In this document: piece after piece, positions 52,927 through 61,842 of the stretch
How positions within the stretch are numbered: position 1 is the stretch's first letter
Layout: every line of letters begins with the position of its first letter
Assembly (NCBI GenBank): GCA_016191165.1
Contig: JACPPF010000087.1
Span: forward strand, 62,001-126,000
Length of the DNA stretch: 64,000 nucleotides
Origin: Planctomycetota bacterium
Lineage (GTDB): Bacteria > Planctomycetota > Planctomycetia > Gemmatales > Gemmataceae
Reading direction: 5' to 3'
Notes under the pieces: generated by a model
Seen by the model: the letters and a program-made list of their open reading frames with translations, nothing else
Database searches by the model: none
What the model was told of the DNA's origin: nothing
Position numbers and translations under genes: made by a program

Positions 52927-53632
52927 TGAGCAAAGACAAACACCAACAACCAACTTGATCTATTATAGTAAAAGATTGGTTTGTTCTTCATTTCACTGTA
53001 ACGTCTTTGCGTATCCCACGTTGCGTCCCCAGCAAAAAGATACTGTTTCTTGTTGCCCTGTTGCTACGAATCCAGGGCGTTCTTCAACCTTAATAACGTC
53101 ACTTCACGACCTTGTTCCTCGATCCAGGCGTGCTTTCTCTTGCTGTTTCAGGACCGGGGGCGTCAGCCCTGACACGCAGAAGGTTGAAGGGCGGCTGTTG
53201 TATAGTTGTTGTATCATGTTTTTTGCACGGCCAGGAGCCACTTCTATTGCCGAGACGAGAGCCGAGGAGCCAAGTGAAGGAGTTCCGGTTAATAGGGAAG
53301 ATGTTTCAGTGAGCATAGTGGGCCAGGATCACCGGCCCCGACAGGGGCCGGTGATCGGTCAATCTAGTAATCCCGTCTAGTAATCCCATCTGGTAGGTAG
53401 TGTGTGCATTTTGCGACATTGTAGAAGCCGAAAGGCTGTAGAAAAGCATTCCACAAGAGTAAGGAAAGGCGTCCATCTCTGCTTAGTCCATATTTCTGCA
53501 TTTGTGATTTATCGTTTTCTCATTTACTGCTCTACACACGCCTTCAACGTGTATCTATATTCAACTAGAACGTGTTCTATACGCTGTGTGATATACAAAT
53601 CGCCATGTCACTATGGCACTGTTGAAACCAAT
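52927..53632. other. A+T-richer non-coding stretch
   Basis: About 700 bp between the replication protein and parB. Short open frames lack coding character. It contains a perfect 13-bp hairpin (53327-53356) and a twice-repeated TCTAGTAATCCC just after it (53363 and 53378). Its lower G+C content next to rep and parB would suit an origin or centromere (parS). Confidence 0.45.
53327..53356. repeat. perfect 13-bp inverted repeat
   Basis: GATCACCGGCCCC (53327-53339) and GGGGCCGGTGATC (53344-53356) around GACA. The outer bases resemble other transcript-end hairpins of this element (50960), but no T run follows, and a short direct repeat does. Either a terminator or a ParB/replication site. Confidence 0.55.
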
Positions 53633-53661
53633 TTGCAACACATTGTCATTTATGTTATACT
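53633..53661 (+). promoter_or_regulatory. predicted sigma-70 promoter of parB
   Basis: TTGCAA (53633-53638), a 17-bp spacer and TATACT (53656-53661), 73 bp before the parB start. Close to consensus and in the right place. Confidence 0.6.
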
Positions 53662-53733
53662 CCCGCCTGTTGAATCGGCGACTAACCAGCCGATCTGACA
53701 TCGCCCTTATTAACTTCGCAAAGGAGAACTACA

Positions 53734-54588
53734 ATGAAAAAGACAGAAAGAATGTATGTGGAACTGGACCTAGCCTCAATCGTGGGGGCCAAGGAGAACC
53801 TGCGGGATACAGTCCCGTGGTTGAGCCAGCTTGGGTATGGCATGTTCCACAACACAAAGGACAAACCGATGTCCCTGGTGTCGATGGCCTTGTCAGACGA
53901 CGCTCAGGAACAAGCGGGGTTTGTCGCCCTGATCGATGAAAAGGAGCCGGGTATCAAGGAGTTGGCTGACAACATGACGACTACCGGCCAGTTAGAGCCG
54001 ATTCGGGTCAGGCCGACTGACCAGAAGGGAGAATACGATCTTGTGTTTGGTGCCCGGCGTATGCTGGCTCGTATGTATATCTACGCTAAGAGTGCGGGCA
54101 AAGTGCCCGCCCGACTCACAGCGGAGATCGCAGAACACGATGGCAGGGATGCTTTGTACGCCTCAATCTCCGAGAACATTCGGGCCGAACCTAGCCCGAT
54201 TGACGATGCCCGGAGCTACGATAGGCTCAAGAAGAGTTTCAACATGACCGCAGGGGAGATTGCTGACGCTACTGGCAAAGGCGTAAAGGCTGTACGAACT
54301 CGCCTCAAGCTGTTGAGGCTGCCAAAGGAACTTCAGGAGAAGGTTCACTTGGGAAAGATCGGTGTCGAACGTGCGATCAAGCACTTCGACGGCAAAGATC
54401 AAGATGACCAGACGGACAAGGACCGTCGCAAAGCACCGTCGCTCGCTGAGATTCGGCGGTATTATTCGGCACCACAGGATGACTTGCCGGATGAGATTCG
54501 TCCGTTAATCACCGAAGAGGTTCGCCAACTGTTTGCGTACTGGCTTGGCCTTCAATATGAACCTTGCCATGAAGAACAGGTGGTGTAG
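53734..54588 (+). CDS. parB: ParB-like partition protein
   Basis: 284 residues with AAAGGAG before the ATG. ParB motifs in order: GQLEPIRVRP, the CTP-binding FGARRMLAR (usually GERR), SENIRAEPSPIDDARSY and a helix-turn-helix MTAGEIADATGKGVKAVRTRLKLLRLP for parS binding. No ParA gene is visible nearby, so it may act alone, use a host ParA or serve as a regulator. Its own promoter and terminator make it a single-gene unit. Confidence 0.8.
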   Translation: MKKTERMYVELDLASIVGAKENLRDTVPWLSQLGYGMFHNTKDKPMSLVSMALSDDAQEQAGFVALIDEKEPGIKELADNMTTTGQLEPIRVRPTDQKGEYDLVFGARRMLARMYIYAKSAGKVPARLTAEIAEHDGRDALYASISENIRAEPSPIDDARSYDRLKKSFNMTAGEIADATGKGVKAVRTRLKLLRLPKELQEKVHLGKIGVERAIKHFDGKDQDDQTDKDRRKAPSLAEIRRYYSAPQDDLPDEIRPLITEEVRQLFAYWLGLQYEPCHEEQVV

Positions 54589-54602
54589 TTCTCTGTAGTG
54601 GA

Positions 54603-54642
54603 GAACCCCCGGCCTTTGTAAGAGGTCGGGGGTTCTTTTGTT
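54603..54642 (+). terminator. rho-independent terminator of parB
   Basis: GAACCCCCGGCCT and AGGTCGGGGGTTC pair (one mismatch) around a 7-nt loop, followed by TTTTGTT. Confidence 0.85.
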
Positions 54643-54731
54643 ATTACCACAACGAGTTCACAGAGACCGCTCTTTTCCATTCATTCAATCATAACCTATC
54701 TCGTGTATACAATCAGGAAGCACCAAGCCGA

Positions 54732-55730
54732 CTACTGACCCATCTTCTCGAACAGCTTCGTGGTGAGCCTGATATATTCGCTCTTTCCACCGCCCAGCCG
54801 CCTCACGCTATCACTGAGGTCATGGGAACCGCCCAGGATCACAAACCCGACCGGTCCATTCTCTAGCACGGCCTTCACCTGGGCATCGTTCCTTGCCTTT
54901 ACCTTCCCAGGATCGAACCTCAGCTTACCATCCGGCGTGACAGGCTTGGCCTTGTCGAGTAGATCAGTGTCTTCAATGGGCACCACATCCTCGATCTCGC
55001 CGGTGATGAGAAGCCTTCCAGACACACCCACTTCGAGCAAGCGGACCTCGTGTTCACGGATCATCGTCTTGATCTGGTCCTCGATCTTCCTGGCCTCGTC
55101 TCCCTTGAGGGCCTGCACATCAATCAACTGCTTCCGTAGCTGACTGACCTGATCCTTCTCCATCTTGCGAAGGACGCTGATCCTGTCCTTGTAGTTCTCC
55201 ATGTCCTTCGATGAGAACCCCTCGCTGAAGACCCGCTTCAAGCCGTGGTGTTTGATGAGGCACCGGACGAGGGTCAGTTGTTCAAGCTGAACGGCGTCAA
55301 GTTCAAGCAGATGCTCCTCGTAGAGCCGGTCTAGTTCCTCATCGCCGATCTCACGGCCCAGGGCGGCACGCATGTCGATGGCGAAGGGGTTGCGTTGAAC
55401 AAAGTGCCAGTCACGAAGGTGTATTAACCTGTGCGTGGGCTTGTTGGCCTTGACCAAGACCTCGACCTGGATGACGCCGGGGACGGCACGCAGGAGGTCA
55501 TCTACGTGGGCCGACAGGTCATCCAGGCGAGCCGTGATCTTCGGTTTGTAGTTGGTGAGGGCTTGAGCGGACTCGGCCTCCTGGTCGGCGACGAGCTTCC
55601 TCAGTTTCGGACGGCGGTCTTCGGTCGTTGGCTGCTGAGATGGTCGATGGCGGGTAGTGTAAATGTAGATCGCAAGGGCGACCAAGCCGACCGTCATCAG
55701 GCCCAGAGCTATAGAACCAACCCGACGCAT
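54732..55730 (-). CDS. membrane-anchored protein, possibly TIKI/EreA/ChaN-like
   Basis: 332 residues. Residues 4-24 (VGSIALGLMTVGLVALAIYIY) form an N-terminal membrane anchor. The soluble part has LIHLRDWHF near residue 103 and GFVILGGSHDLSDSV near 310, a spacing of paired His motifs that recalls the TIKI/TraB/EreA/ChaN hydrolase group, with a long charged helical region (160-235) between. The similarity is weak and the enzyme role uncertain. It lies between parB and the defence cluster. Confidence 0.5.
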   Translation of the reverse strand: MRRVGSIALGLMTVGLVALAIYIYTTRHRPSQQPTTEDRRPKLRKLVADQEAESAQALTNYKPKITARLDDLSAHVDDLLRAVPGVIQVEVLVKANKPTHRLIHLRDWHFVQRNPFAIDMRAALGREIGDEELDRLYEEHLLELDAVQLEQLTLVRCLIKHHGLKRVFSEGFSSKDMENYKDRISVLRKMEKDQVSQLRKQLIDVQALKGDEARKIEDQIKTMIREHEVRLLEVGVSGRLLITGEIEDVVPIEDTDLLDKAKPVTPDGKLRFDPGKVKARNDAQVKAVLENGPVGFVILGGSHDLSDSVRRLGGGKSEYIRLTTKLFEKMGQ

Positions 55731-55741
55731 CTAGTCTCCCA

Positions 55742-56185
55742 TCAAATGTGCGTGTCAAGGTCATCGCTATCGTTGACCTCGTATGGCCCCAAATAAAACA
55801 CCCTGTTGTGCGGGAAGGGTATCCCAGAAAAGAACCGCTCATGATACAGTTCGCCGTGTTTGGGTAGCTTGTAAAACGCAGGTTCTAGTTCCCTCCACCG
55901 CTTGCCAACAAATACCGAGTATAGACATGCCCATTCAACATTACCTCTGAGGACCGGTTCGGCCTCAACCCAGCGTCCGAACACAACCCTGCGAGCATAG
56001 AGATATGCCCATTTCGGATGCGTTCTAATAAAGGGTTCCGCATCGACCCAGCGTGTGTTCATGAACTTGATGGCGTAGAGACAGAGCCATTTTGGGTCTT
56101 TCGACGCAAGAATAATCTGCTCGGCCTCGCTGAAGTTCGAGTCTGGATCATTCAACACATAAAAATAAGCGGCTTTGGCGTCCAT
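55742..56185 (-). CDS. repeat protein of unknown function
   Basis: 147 residues with four imperfect repeats of about 25 residues of the type WxxLYAxxxxxxRWxxAEPxI (WLCLYAIKFMNTRWVDAEPFI, WAYLYARRVVFGRWVEAEPVL, WACLYSVFVGKRWRELEPAF). Similar repeats occur in phage and bacterial proteins of unknown role. It lies 21 bp downstream of the GmrSD-like gene, so it could be co-transcribed with the defence cluster. Confidence 0.55.
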   Translation of the reverse strand: MDAKAAYFYVLNDPDSNFSEAEQIILASKDPKWLCLYAIKFMNTRWVDAEPFIRTHPKWAYLYARRVVFGRWVEAEPVLRGNVEWACLYSVFVGKRWRELEPAFYKLPKHGELYHERFFSGIPFPHNRVFYLGPYEVNDSDDLDTHI

Positions 56186-56206
56186 GATGTAAAATGCGAA
56201 GGCACG

Positions 56207-57961
56207 TTAGTCAGCCAGTTTTCCAAAGCCATCTCGAATTACCTTGGCGATCAGCTTCCGCCGCTCCTGCAAGAAGTTCTGGTACTCCATCTTCTCCCAG
56301 CCCGCAGGCAAGGCGTGCCAGTAGCACATCTGCTTGAGTTCATCGGGTGAGAACCGGGCGGCGTAGAGTGGGAAGTAGACTTCTGGCCCGTCATCAGAGA
56401 TGGCAATGTTGTCCGACCATTCGACCAGAGCGTAGTTGGCGATCTGGTTCGTGTCCCTGGTCTCTGTGATGCCCTTCCTCGCCAGATACGCCTTCGGATT
56501 CAGGTGGTGCCGCTCCGTGGCCGACTTCTTCGCATGGTGAGCAGGGTCGAGGAGTTCGGACACCTTCATCTTCGAGAACAACACACGAGCATCGAGCAGG
56601 TTGAGCGAGGCATAGTAGGCAAAGAGCGAAGGACTTCTGGCCGACGACGTTGCCAGTTCGTTGGGCAGGCCGATGTTCCAGAAGTCTTCCGTCAGGGTGT
56701 TGGTGATCGTCTTGTCGAGGAGGGCGAGGAACTGCTTGCCTTCTTGAAGCTCCCGCAGTGCAGCCAAGTCCTGCTCCATGACGGATTCCGGCGACCCGGT
56801 ATACCGGCTCGTGAGCGAGGTCATGAAGAACCATCGAGCGATGGCGTTTCTTAGGGTATACGGCTCGACGCCGAAGGTATATCTGCCAAGCAGGTAGTAG
56901 GAGTAGCAGTAGAGCAAGTTGATCTGTGAGGAGATGTGATCGCCCTGCCGATAGCCCGCTCGAATCAGTGTTTTCAGGAACTCGTGCCAGTCTTGAAGCC
57001 CAAGCACTTTGGCCTGAGCTTCTTTCAAAACGGCGAACTGCTTGTCACGGCGTTCGTCCGAGAAAACCCCGGTGTCCAGGTCTTTGCCACGCAGCAGCGA
57101 GTACACATGCTGTAGTCTGGCTCGCCGGTGCCCAAAAGCCACGCTGACTCGAAGCAGGTGATCTGGGTCGGGCTGGATGAAGTGATTGAACGGAGACGCC
57201 GCCCCGGTAGACGGAACACGAGTCGCACGACAGAATGCTTCGAGGTCAGCACGGCCTTCGTCCCAGAAGACGGACATCAGAGTAAGGATGAAGTCAGCTT
57301 GGTTGAGCGGTTGGCCCTTGCTGTTGATGCGAACGAAGATGTCCGCAACCTGCTCTTCATTGACCGTGGCCGAAAGCTCCATCGCCGTGAACGGGTAGTC
57401 CTGCAAGTTGAAAAGTCGGTCGATGGTTTCGGAGAGGCGGTCTTCTTCGTCCTCTGCAACTTGCCGCTTGTCTCGAAGCCGTTGCAGGAAGTCCTTCGTA
57501 AAGCGATTGCGTGAGACCGTGCCCGACCAGAGTTCGCTGATGTCAATGATGAACTCCGGGTCTCGCCGGGTTGCTGCATTGGCGACCTCGAAGGTGCAGT
57601 CGGATGGCCGGAAGGAGATGGCGATCTTCTCTTTCTTGAAGTCCTCTCGAACAACCGGGATTCCCTTCAAGACGGCGAACAGCGAGGTCAGCCGTTGCTG
57701 CCCGTCTACGATCAGAAGGCGTGCGTACTTTTGCTTCTCGTCGGTGCCGATCTGTTTCTGGCCGTTGTTGGCTGCACTAGCCCAAAAAAGCAGGTAGCCG
57801 ACCGGGAACCCCTTGAACATCGAGTCGAAGAGGTCACGGACTTTGTTGTTGTGCCAGACGAATGGCCGCTGGATGTCGGGCAGCCCGATCTCGCCCATCT
57901 CGATGTCATGGACGAGCTTCGACAAGGAGTATTTGACTTCTTTGAAGAGCGTGGCAGCCAT
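56207..57961 (-). CDS. GmrSD/DUF262-type nuclease
   Basis: 584 residues from the ATG at 57961 (GAGG upstream). The DUF262 (GmrS-like) domain is clear: LPDIQRPFVWHNNKVRDLFDS near residues 27-47 and IVDGQQRLTSLF (84-95), a ParB-like nucleotide-hydrolysing motif. The C-terminus has ATERHHLNPKAYL with a His pair (485-486), matching the HNH-like DUF1524 (GmrD-like) part. GmrSD enzymes cut modified phage DNA. It is the last gene of the operon that also encodes the Argonaute and SIR2 proteins. Confidence 0.8.
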   Translation of the reverse strand: MAATLFKEVKYSLSKLVHDIEMGEIGLPDIQRPFVWHNNKVRDLFDSMFKGFPVGYLLFWASAANNGQKQIGTDEKQKYARLLIVDGQQRLTSLFAVLKGIPVVREDFKKEKIAISFRPSDCTFEVANAATRRDPEFIIDISELWSGTVSRNRFTKDFLQRLRDKRQVAEDEEDRLSETIDRLFNLQDYPFTAMELSATVNEEQVADIFVRINSKGQPLNQADFILTLMSVFWDEGRADLEAFCRATRVPSTGAASPFNHFIQPDPDHLLRVSVAFGHRRARLQHVYSLLRGKDLDTGVFSDERRDKQFAVLKEAQAKVLGLQDWHEFLKTLIRAGYRQGDHISSQINLLYCYSYYLLGRYTFGVEPYTLRNAIARWFFMTSLTSRYTGSPESVMEQDLAALRELQEGKQFLALLDKTITNTLTEDFWNIGLPNELATSSARSPSLFAYYASLNLLDARVLFSKMKVSELLDPAHHAKKSATERHHLNPKAYLARKGITETRDTNQIANYALVEWSDNIAISDDGPEVYFPLYAARFSPDELKQMCYWHALPAGWEKMEYQNFLQERRKLIAKVIRDGFGKLAD

Positions 57962-58395
57962 GTGAACCTCGAAACGAGACGATGATTTCCTGTTGGTGCA
58001 TCCAGAGCCCACTTCTGCCTCTTAACCTCGGCGACCTTGCCCAGCAGGTAGCCCACTTCGTCACCATCCAATTCGGCGACCGGGGCAACCCCGTGGATGT
58101 TGCGGATCAGGTCTTCCTCAGCACCCAAGAAGGTCGAGCAACCCGGCTGTCCCTCGGAACGTCCAATCATGTGGCCTTTGGGTAAGATCATCATTTCGAG
58201 AAGCCTGGGCGTGGTCCAGTCTTCGCCCAGCAAGCAGCCCAGGATCGCCTGGAAGTGTTCGCTGATCTGGACAGCCCGCAACTTGCGTGCGGCGTCCTGG
58301 CGAATTTGTTCGGGTTCTCGGATGGTGGGTTCGGTCATGGTCTCGTTTCCCTGGTGTCCTATTCGTCTGGCATCGAACCTATTGTCCTCGCCCAT
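57712..58395 (-). CDS. hypothetical protein coupled to SIR2, 3' part overlapping GmrSD
   Basis: 227 codons. The ATG at 58395 overlaps the SIR2 stop as TAATG, so the two are translationally coupled. The first 120 or so residues (VQISEHFQAILGCLLGEDWTTPRLLEMM...LDGDEVGYLLGKVAEVKRQKW) look like a real soluble protein. The last 100 are Ser/Arg/Thr-rich, the appearance of an out-of-frame reading of the GmrSD gene, which they overlap by 250 bp. Either the original stop was lost or a frameshift lies near 57980-58010. Function unknown. Confidence 0.5.
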   Translation of the reverse strand: MGEDNRFDARRIGHQGNETMTEPTIREPEQIRQDAARKLRAVQISEHFQAILGCLLGEDWTTPRLLEMMILPKGHMIGRSEGQPGCSTFLGAEEDLIRNIHGVAPVAELDGDEVGYLLGKVAEVKRQKWALDAPTGNHRLVSRFTWLPRSSKKSNTPCRSSSMTSRWARSGCPTSSGHSSGTTTKSVTSSTRCSRGSRSATCFFGLVQPTTARNRSAPTRSKSTHAF

Positions 58396-59525
58396 TATTG
58401 AAACGGGACGCCTTCCGGCTGCGTTTCACATGCTTCTTTTACTTTGTTCAAGAGGACGTTTTTTTCCAGGGCAAGTTGTACGCCTAGCACTTCACCGTTC
58501 GCCCCTTGATAGATATTGTGGAATCTCTCATTGGCGATTTCTTCCTTGAGTTGGCTCGGCAGATAATCTGTTATGCTGCCTTTTCGGTTGGCGATGACAC
58601 ACTGCAACTGAGGCCGTCGCCGCAAGGCGTCGAGTAACATGGTATTCACATGATCGTCACCGAAGCTGTAACCGAGAATCACAACACATTCGCAGCGGTA
58701 AAGCTCGCTGCGGAACTTCGTCAGCAAGGTCAGGTAAGGATCACGGGGGATGACCTTCATCGCCGTCGCAAAAATGAGCAACGAATCGTAGGTACTCGGA
58801 ACCTCCTCGGCACGCTCTGCCATCGGCCACTTCACGCTGCATACACCAAGTTCTTCATCTTCGACCCAATCGAGTGAACCGTGAAGTTTGTAGAGCAGGG
58901 CCTCAAACTTGTGTCGCTTGTTTTCAAATAGATCAGGCTTCCAACCCTTATGGTCAAAGCCTGTCGTCCACTTGCCATTGATCTCACCGAGAGCATCATT
59001 CAGGGCCTGCTCAACGCATTCGTCGTAGTTGAGCGTGAACAGATGAAGGCGATACCCACCAGCAAGGAAATCTTTCAGGCTTCGGAAATACTTTACACTT
59101 GAAGGATCGCCGATAGTGAGCCATTCACGAAGGCGTTGTTTGCAATAGCCAGAAACGAAGTCGAAGGAGTTTCCGGCGTTGCTGTCAGCAATTTCGGCGG
59201 GTAGCTTACCAAGATCAGCAAGACGCTCGTGCCAAGATGCCACAAAGGGGTAAAGCGAGGAGGAACCTCGGCGAGCCAGGTCTTGGCAAGCCATGAGAAA
59301 TTCTTCGATGTTTACAGGAAGACTTGGCACCTTGCCCGCACACCCTCGACCAAAACAGATTCCTCCATGAACGAATCGCATTAAGGGCAGGAGGCAAGGG
59401 TAATTGCGATCAATGTCCGTTGTAATGCGGTCAGTGATCTCTGTTGCGAGTGGCATTCCCGCATCCTTGGAGGCACCGGCCCCAAGAAGGAACAAGAGAT
59501 CACGTTTGGTATCTTTTGCTGCCAT
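58395..59525 (-). CDS. SIR2-family protein (candidate NADase effector)
   Basis: 376 residues from the ATG at 59525, which overlaps the stop of the PIWI gene as TAATG. LLFLLGAGASKDAGMP (10-25) is the NAD-binding GAG-S motif; LHLFTLNYD and KLHGSLDW carry the expected Asn and catalytic His region, and CVVILGYSFGDDHVN is the SIR2_2-type strand near the C-terminus. In bacterial immunity such proteins destroy NAD+ when their partner senses invading nucleic acid, as in SIR2-APAZ/short Argonaute systems. Here no APAZ domain is fused to it; the nearest candidate is the separate protein at 60853-61758. Confidence 0.8.
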   Translation of the reverse strand: MAAKDTKRDLLFLLGAGASKDAGMPLATEITDRITTDIDRNYPCLLPLMRFVHGGICFGRGCAGKVPSLPVNIEEFLMACQDLARRGSSSLYPFVASWHERLADLGKLPAEIADSNAGNSFDFVSGYCKQRLREWLTIGDPSSVKYFRSLKDFLAGGYRLHLFTLNYDECVEQALNDALGEINGKWTTGFDHKGWKPDLFENKRHKFEALLYKLHGSLDWVEDEELGVCSVKWPMAERAEEVPSTYDSLLIFATAMKVIPRDPYLTLLTKFRSELYRCECVVILGYSFGDDHVNTMLLDALRRRPQLQCVIANRKGSITDYLPSQLKEEIANERFHNIYQGANGEVLGVQLALEKNVLLNKVKEACETQPEGVPFQ

Positions 59526-60850
59526 TACAGGAACCACAGGCTTGATCCGAAGGAAACATTTGTTTCAATGGAGTCAATAATTGACGGAACCACGGCAGCC
59601 ATATCCGCTACACGCTCCGAAAGCAGTTTTGCGTAGGCGAGGGTCGCCGGTTTGGTCTTGGTTCCGAACCCTCGCCAGTTTACGAATCCCAGATGGAACA
59701 CATCCCGAAGTGAATCGGGAAAGGACAAGGAAGGGTTCGAGACATACTCACGATGCACTTCTAGGGTTACTGGCTTCCGCCCCCTCCACGCAGCCTTTTC
59801 CTGCCGCCCCTCCATTACAACAAGCGAGTGACGTGGTGCTAGATCGACCACGCTGCCTTCCTCGGCAACAAACCCAGGGTCATCGAAATCCATGACGGTG
59901 AACGAGGAGTCGTGAGAAAGCCGAAGAAGTTCAAATGGCACCGGCGATGGCTGAGCCTGCTTCCGTTTGCCTAGAAGGTTCGCAATGGCAGAGATTGTAT
60001 CGTACCGCTCGAACTGAGATACATGCAGAGATATTCTCGATACCTTGCTTTGTGCTTTCTCCAAGCGGTCGAGCGTGCTGCCAAGGCCCTCGGTCAACTT
60101 CGGCAGAAACTCATTGTGCGAAGTGCTTGCCCCAAAGAATGAAAGATCGAGGAAAAGTCCGTTCGACAACATGCAAATGGCATAGCCCAGATACCGTTCC
60201 TTCGTTTGGCCGGTGGGGTTCCTCACCGTGGTCGTCCCGATACCAATTACCAATGCGGGCGGTTCGGTAGAACGCTGAATGAGCCAAGGAACGCCGCCGA
60301 GCTTAGCGAGGGCACTTAATGCAATGTTCGGGATGGCGAAACGAAACTGCGATCCAGCTTGAAGCAACTGCCTTGTCACCATCTGGGAGGGAACACCGTG
60401 TTGTAGCAACGCAGCCTTTATCGCACCATAGGGACTTGGGCGATGGTATTTCCAATTACTGCTTCCGATGATATAGGCAAAATCCGCCTTCTTCTGGGAC
60501 TTTTCCAGGTGAGCGTAAACCGACGAATACAGTTGTTTCTCGTTCCCAGGCTGGAAGCATGTCGTTGGCAGGCGGCAGGGTTCTAGCTGGTCTTTGCTGA
60601 TAGATAGCCCTACAAATTGATGCGATCCTGGGAACGATGCCATACCACTACGAAGTGCCGTGTACAGGCTGTTTGCGTAGTCACGGTCGTCCTGACAAAA
60701 AATGAACAGGTAGTGTGGGTCCGGCGTCTTGGCAGGTTTCAGCGGGGAGTGCTTTAGAATTCCACGGAACTTATCGACGTGGGTTTGCTTCCCATCTTCG
60801 GAGAAGACGTAAACAGGACGCCTGATTTGTCGAACACTTGGAAATCGCAT
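59525..60850 (-). CDS. MID-PIWI Argonaute protein, probably catalytically inactive
   Basis: 441 residues, the size of a short prokaryotic Argonaute. The MID part includes YGAIKAALLQHGVPSQMVTRQLL and IPNIALSALAKLGGVPW (174-190), the usual guide-5'-end pocket. The PIWI part runs from ALVIGIGTTT (199-208) to FVNWRGFGTKTKPATLAYAKLLSERV (389-414). The first catalytic Asp is replaced (VIGIG) and the second strand reads ISLHVSQFE without the RDG motif, so no slicing is expected. It starts 2 nt after the stop of the N/APAZ-like gene and is coupled to SIR2, so it should act as guide-directed sensor for SIR2. Confidence 0.75.
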   Translation of the reverse strand: MRFPSVRQIRRPVYVFSEDGKQTHVDKFRGILKHSPLKPAKTPDPHYLFIFCQDDRDYANSLYTALRSGMASFPGSHQFVGLSISKDQLEPCRLPTTCFQPGNEKQLYSSVYAHLEKSQKKADFAYIIGSSNWKYHRPSPYGAIKAALLQHGVPSQMVTRQLLQAGSQFRFAIPNIALSALAKLGGVPWLIQRSTEPPALVIGIGTTTVRNPTGQTKERYLGYAICMLSNGLFLDLSFFGASTSHNEFLPKLTEGLGSTLDRLEKAQSKVSRISLHVSQFERYDTISAIANLLGKRKQAQPSPVPFELLRLSHDSSFTVMDFDDPGFVAEEGSVVDLAPRHSLVVMEGRQEKAAWRGRKPVTLEVHREYVSNPSLSFPDSLRDVFHLGFVNWRGFGTKTKPATLAYAKLLSERVADMAAVVPSIIDSIETNVSFGSSLWFL

Positions 60851-60852
60851 GG

Positions 60853-61758
60853 CTACTCGGCTATCACAAGTGGTTGGTCGGAAAGAGAAACTGGAGGATC
60901 ATTTGGGAGCGGAAGGCAAAACTTTGCCAGGCTGTGGTCATGCAATACCTGTTGAACAGCCCGAAGCTGATCTTTTGCGAGTGCTGTGTTCATTCGGCCA
61001 GCTTTCGTCAAGGAAAATCCCGCAACTTGCAAGTGGCGTGTAACATCCGCACTCGCTTTGGGACCGTGAGCCTGCTGTAAGTAGTCGTTCAATAATTCTC
61101 GGCGGCAAGGAAGAGTCCATTCGCCCAAAGGAGCCTGAATGGGAGCGTTCTTGCCTTGCTCGATCACAGCCTGTTGGCCTTGGACGGAGACAAGGATTCC
61201 AGACCGACGACCATCATCTTCATCTGCGGAAGGGATCGCCGAAATCGGCACGACACGCTTGCCGATAGCCAGTTGTCTAAGTTGTGGGTCTTCGAGCGTA
61301 ATGCAAAACCGCTGAGACGTAGCATAATTAAGGATAAGGCCCCAGCGATCTGGCCGTGGCCCAAACCCATAGAAAGATCGGAAGGAAACGCCACGGAAGA
61401 AGGTATAGACATTTGGAAACATCGACTCGGACGTTGGAGTATAACCCGTGCAGCCAACGTGCTGGCGACAAACGATGAACTCCTTCCCTTTGAGTAGACG
61501 AGCAAACCCCTCTTCCACGGCAATCTTTACAAACGAAGGATCGTCAAAAATGTTAAGGGCCTGCTCGGTAGTGTTGCTGGGTGGATTATTGGTCAGGTGC
61601 AGGAAGCGAAACGTCGATTCATTTTGACGCCGAACGACACGATGGGCGTGGTGAGGCGTTTTCGGCGGTTCGTCCCTACCACCGTCCACGACTTCAACGG
61701 CTACCTTGAACTCTGTTGCTGGCAGAGTCACTTCAAACCAGTTTAATGCGAGTTTCAT
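60853..61758 (-). CDS. Argonaute N-terminal/APAZ-like protein
   Basis: 301 residues. FFRGVSFRSFYGFGPRPDRWGLILNYATSQRF (about 120-151) and LGEWTLPCRRELLNDYL (about 218-234) resemble the N/PAZ-side half of Argonautes or the APAZ domain that accompanies short Argonautes. It begins directly with beta-rich sequence and has no nuclease motif. The stop is 2 nt before the MID-PIWI gene. Together the two proteins (742 residues) equal one long Argonaute, so either a long Argonaute has been split or this is a free-standing APAZ protein. Assignment rests on pattern and neighbourhood. Confidence 0.55.
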   Translation of the reverse strand: MKLALNWFEVTLPATEFKVAVEVVDGGRDEPPKTPHHAHRVVRRQNESTFRFLHLTNNPPSNTTEQALNIFDDPSFVKIAVEEGFARLLKGKEFIVCRQHVGCTGYTPTSESMFPNVYTFFRGVSFRSFYGFGPRPDRWGLILNYATSQRFCITLEDPQLRQLAIGKRVVPISAIPSADEDDGRRSGILVSVQGQQAVIEQGKNAPIQAPLGEWTLPCRRELLNDYLQQAHGPKASADVTRHLQVAGFSLTKAGRMNTALAKDQLRAVQQVLHDHSLAKFCLPLPNDPPVSLSDQPLVIAE

Positions 61759-61842
61759 GGGTAGCTTACCCTAATCCTAGTAATGACCTGAGCTTCTTTC
61801 GCTCGTGATCCGCATTAGTCGAGGCACGGACTTTCGCAGCGA

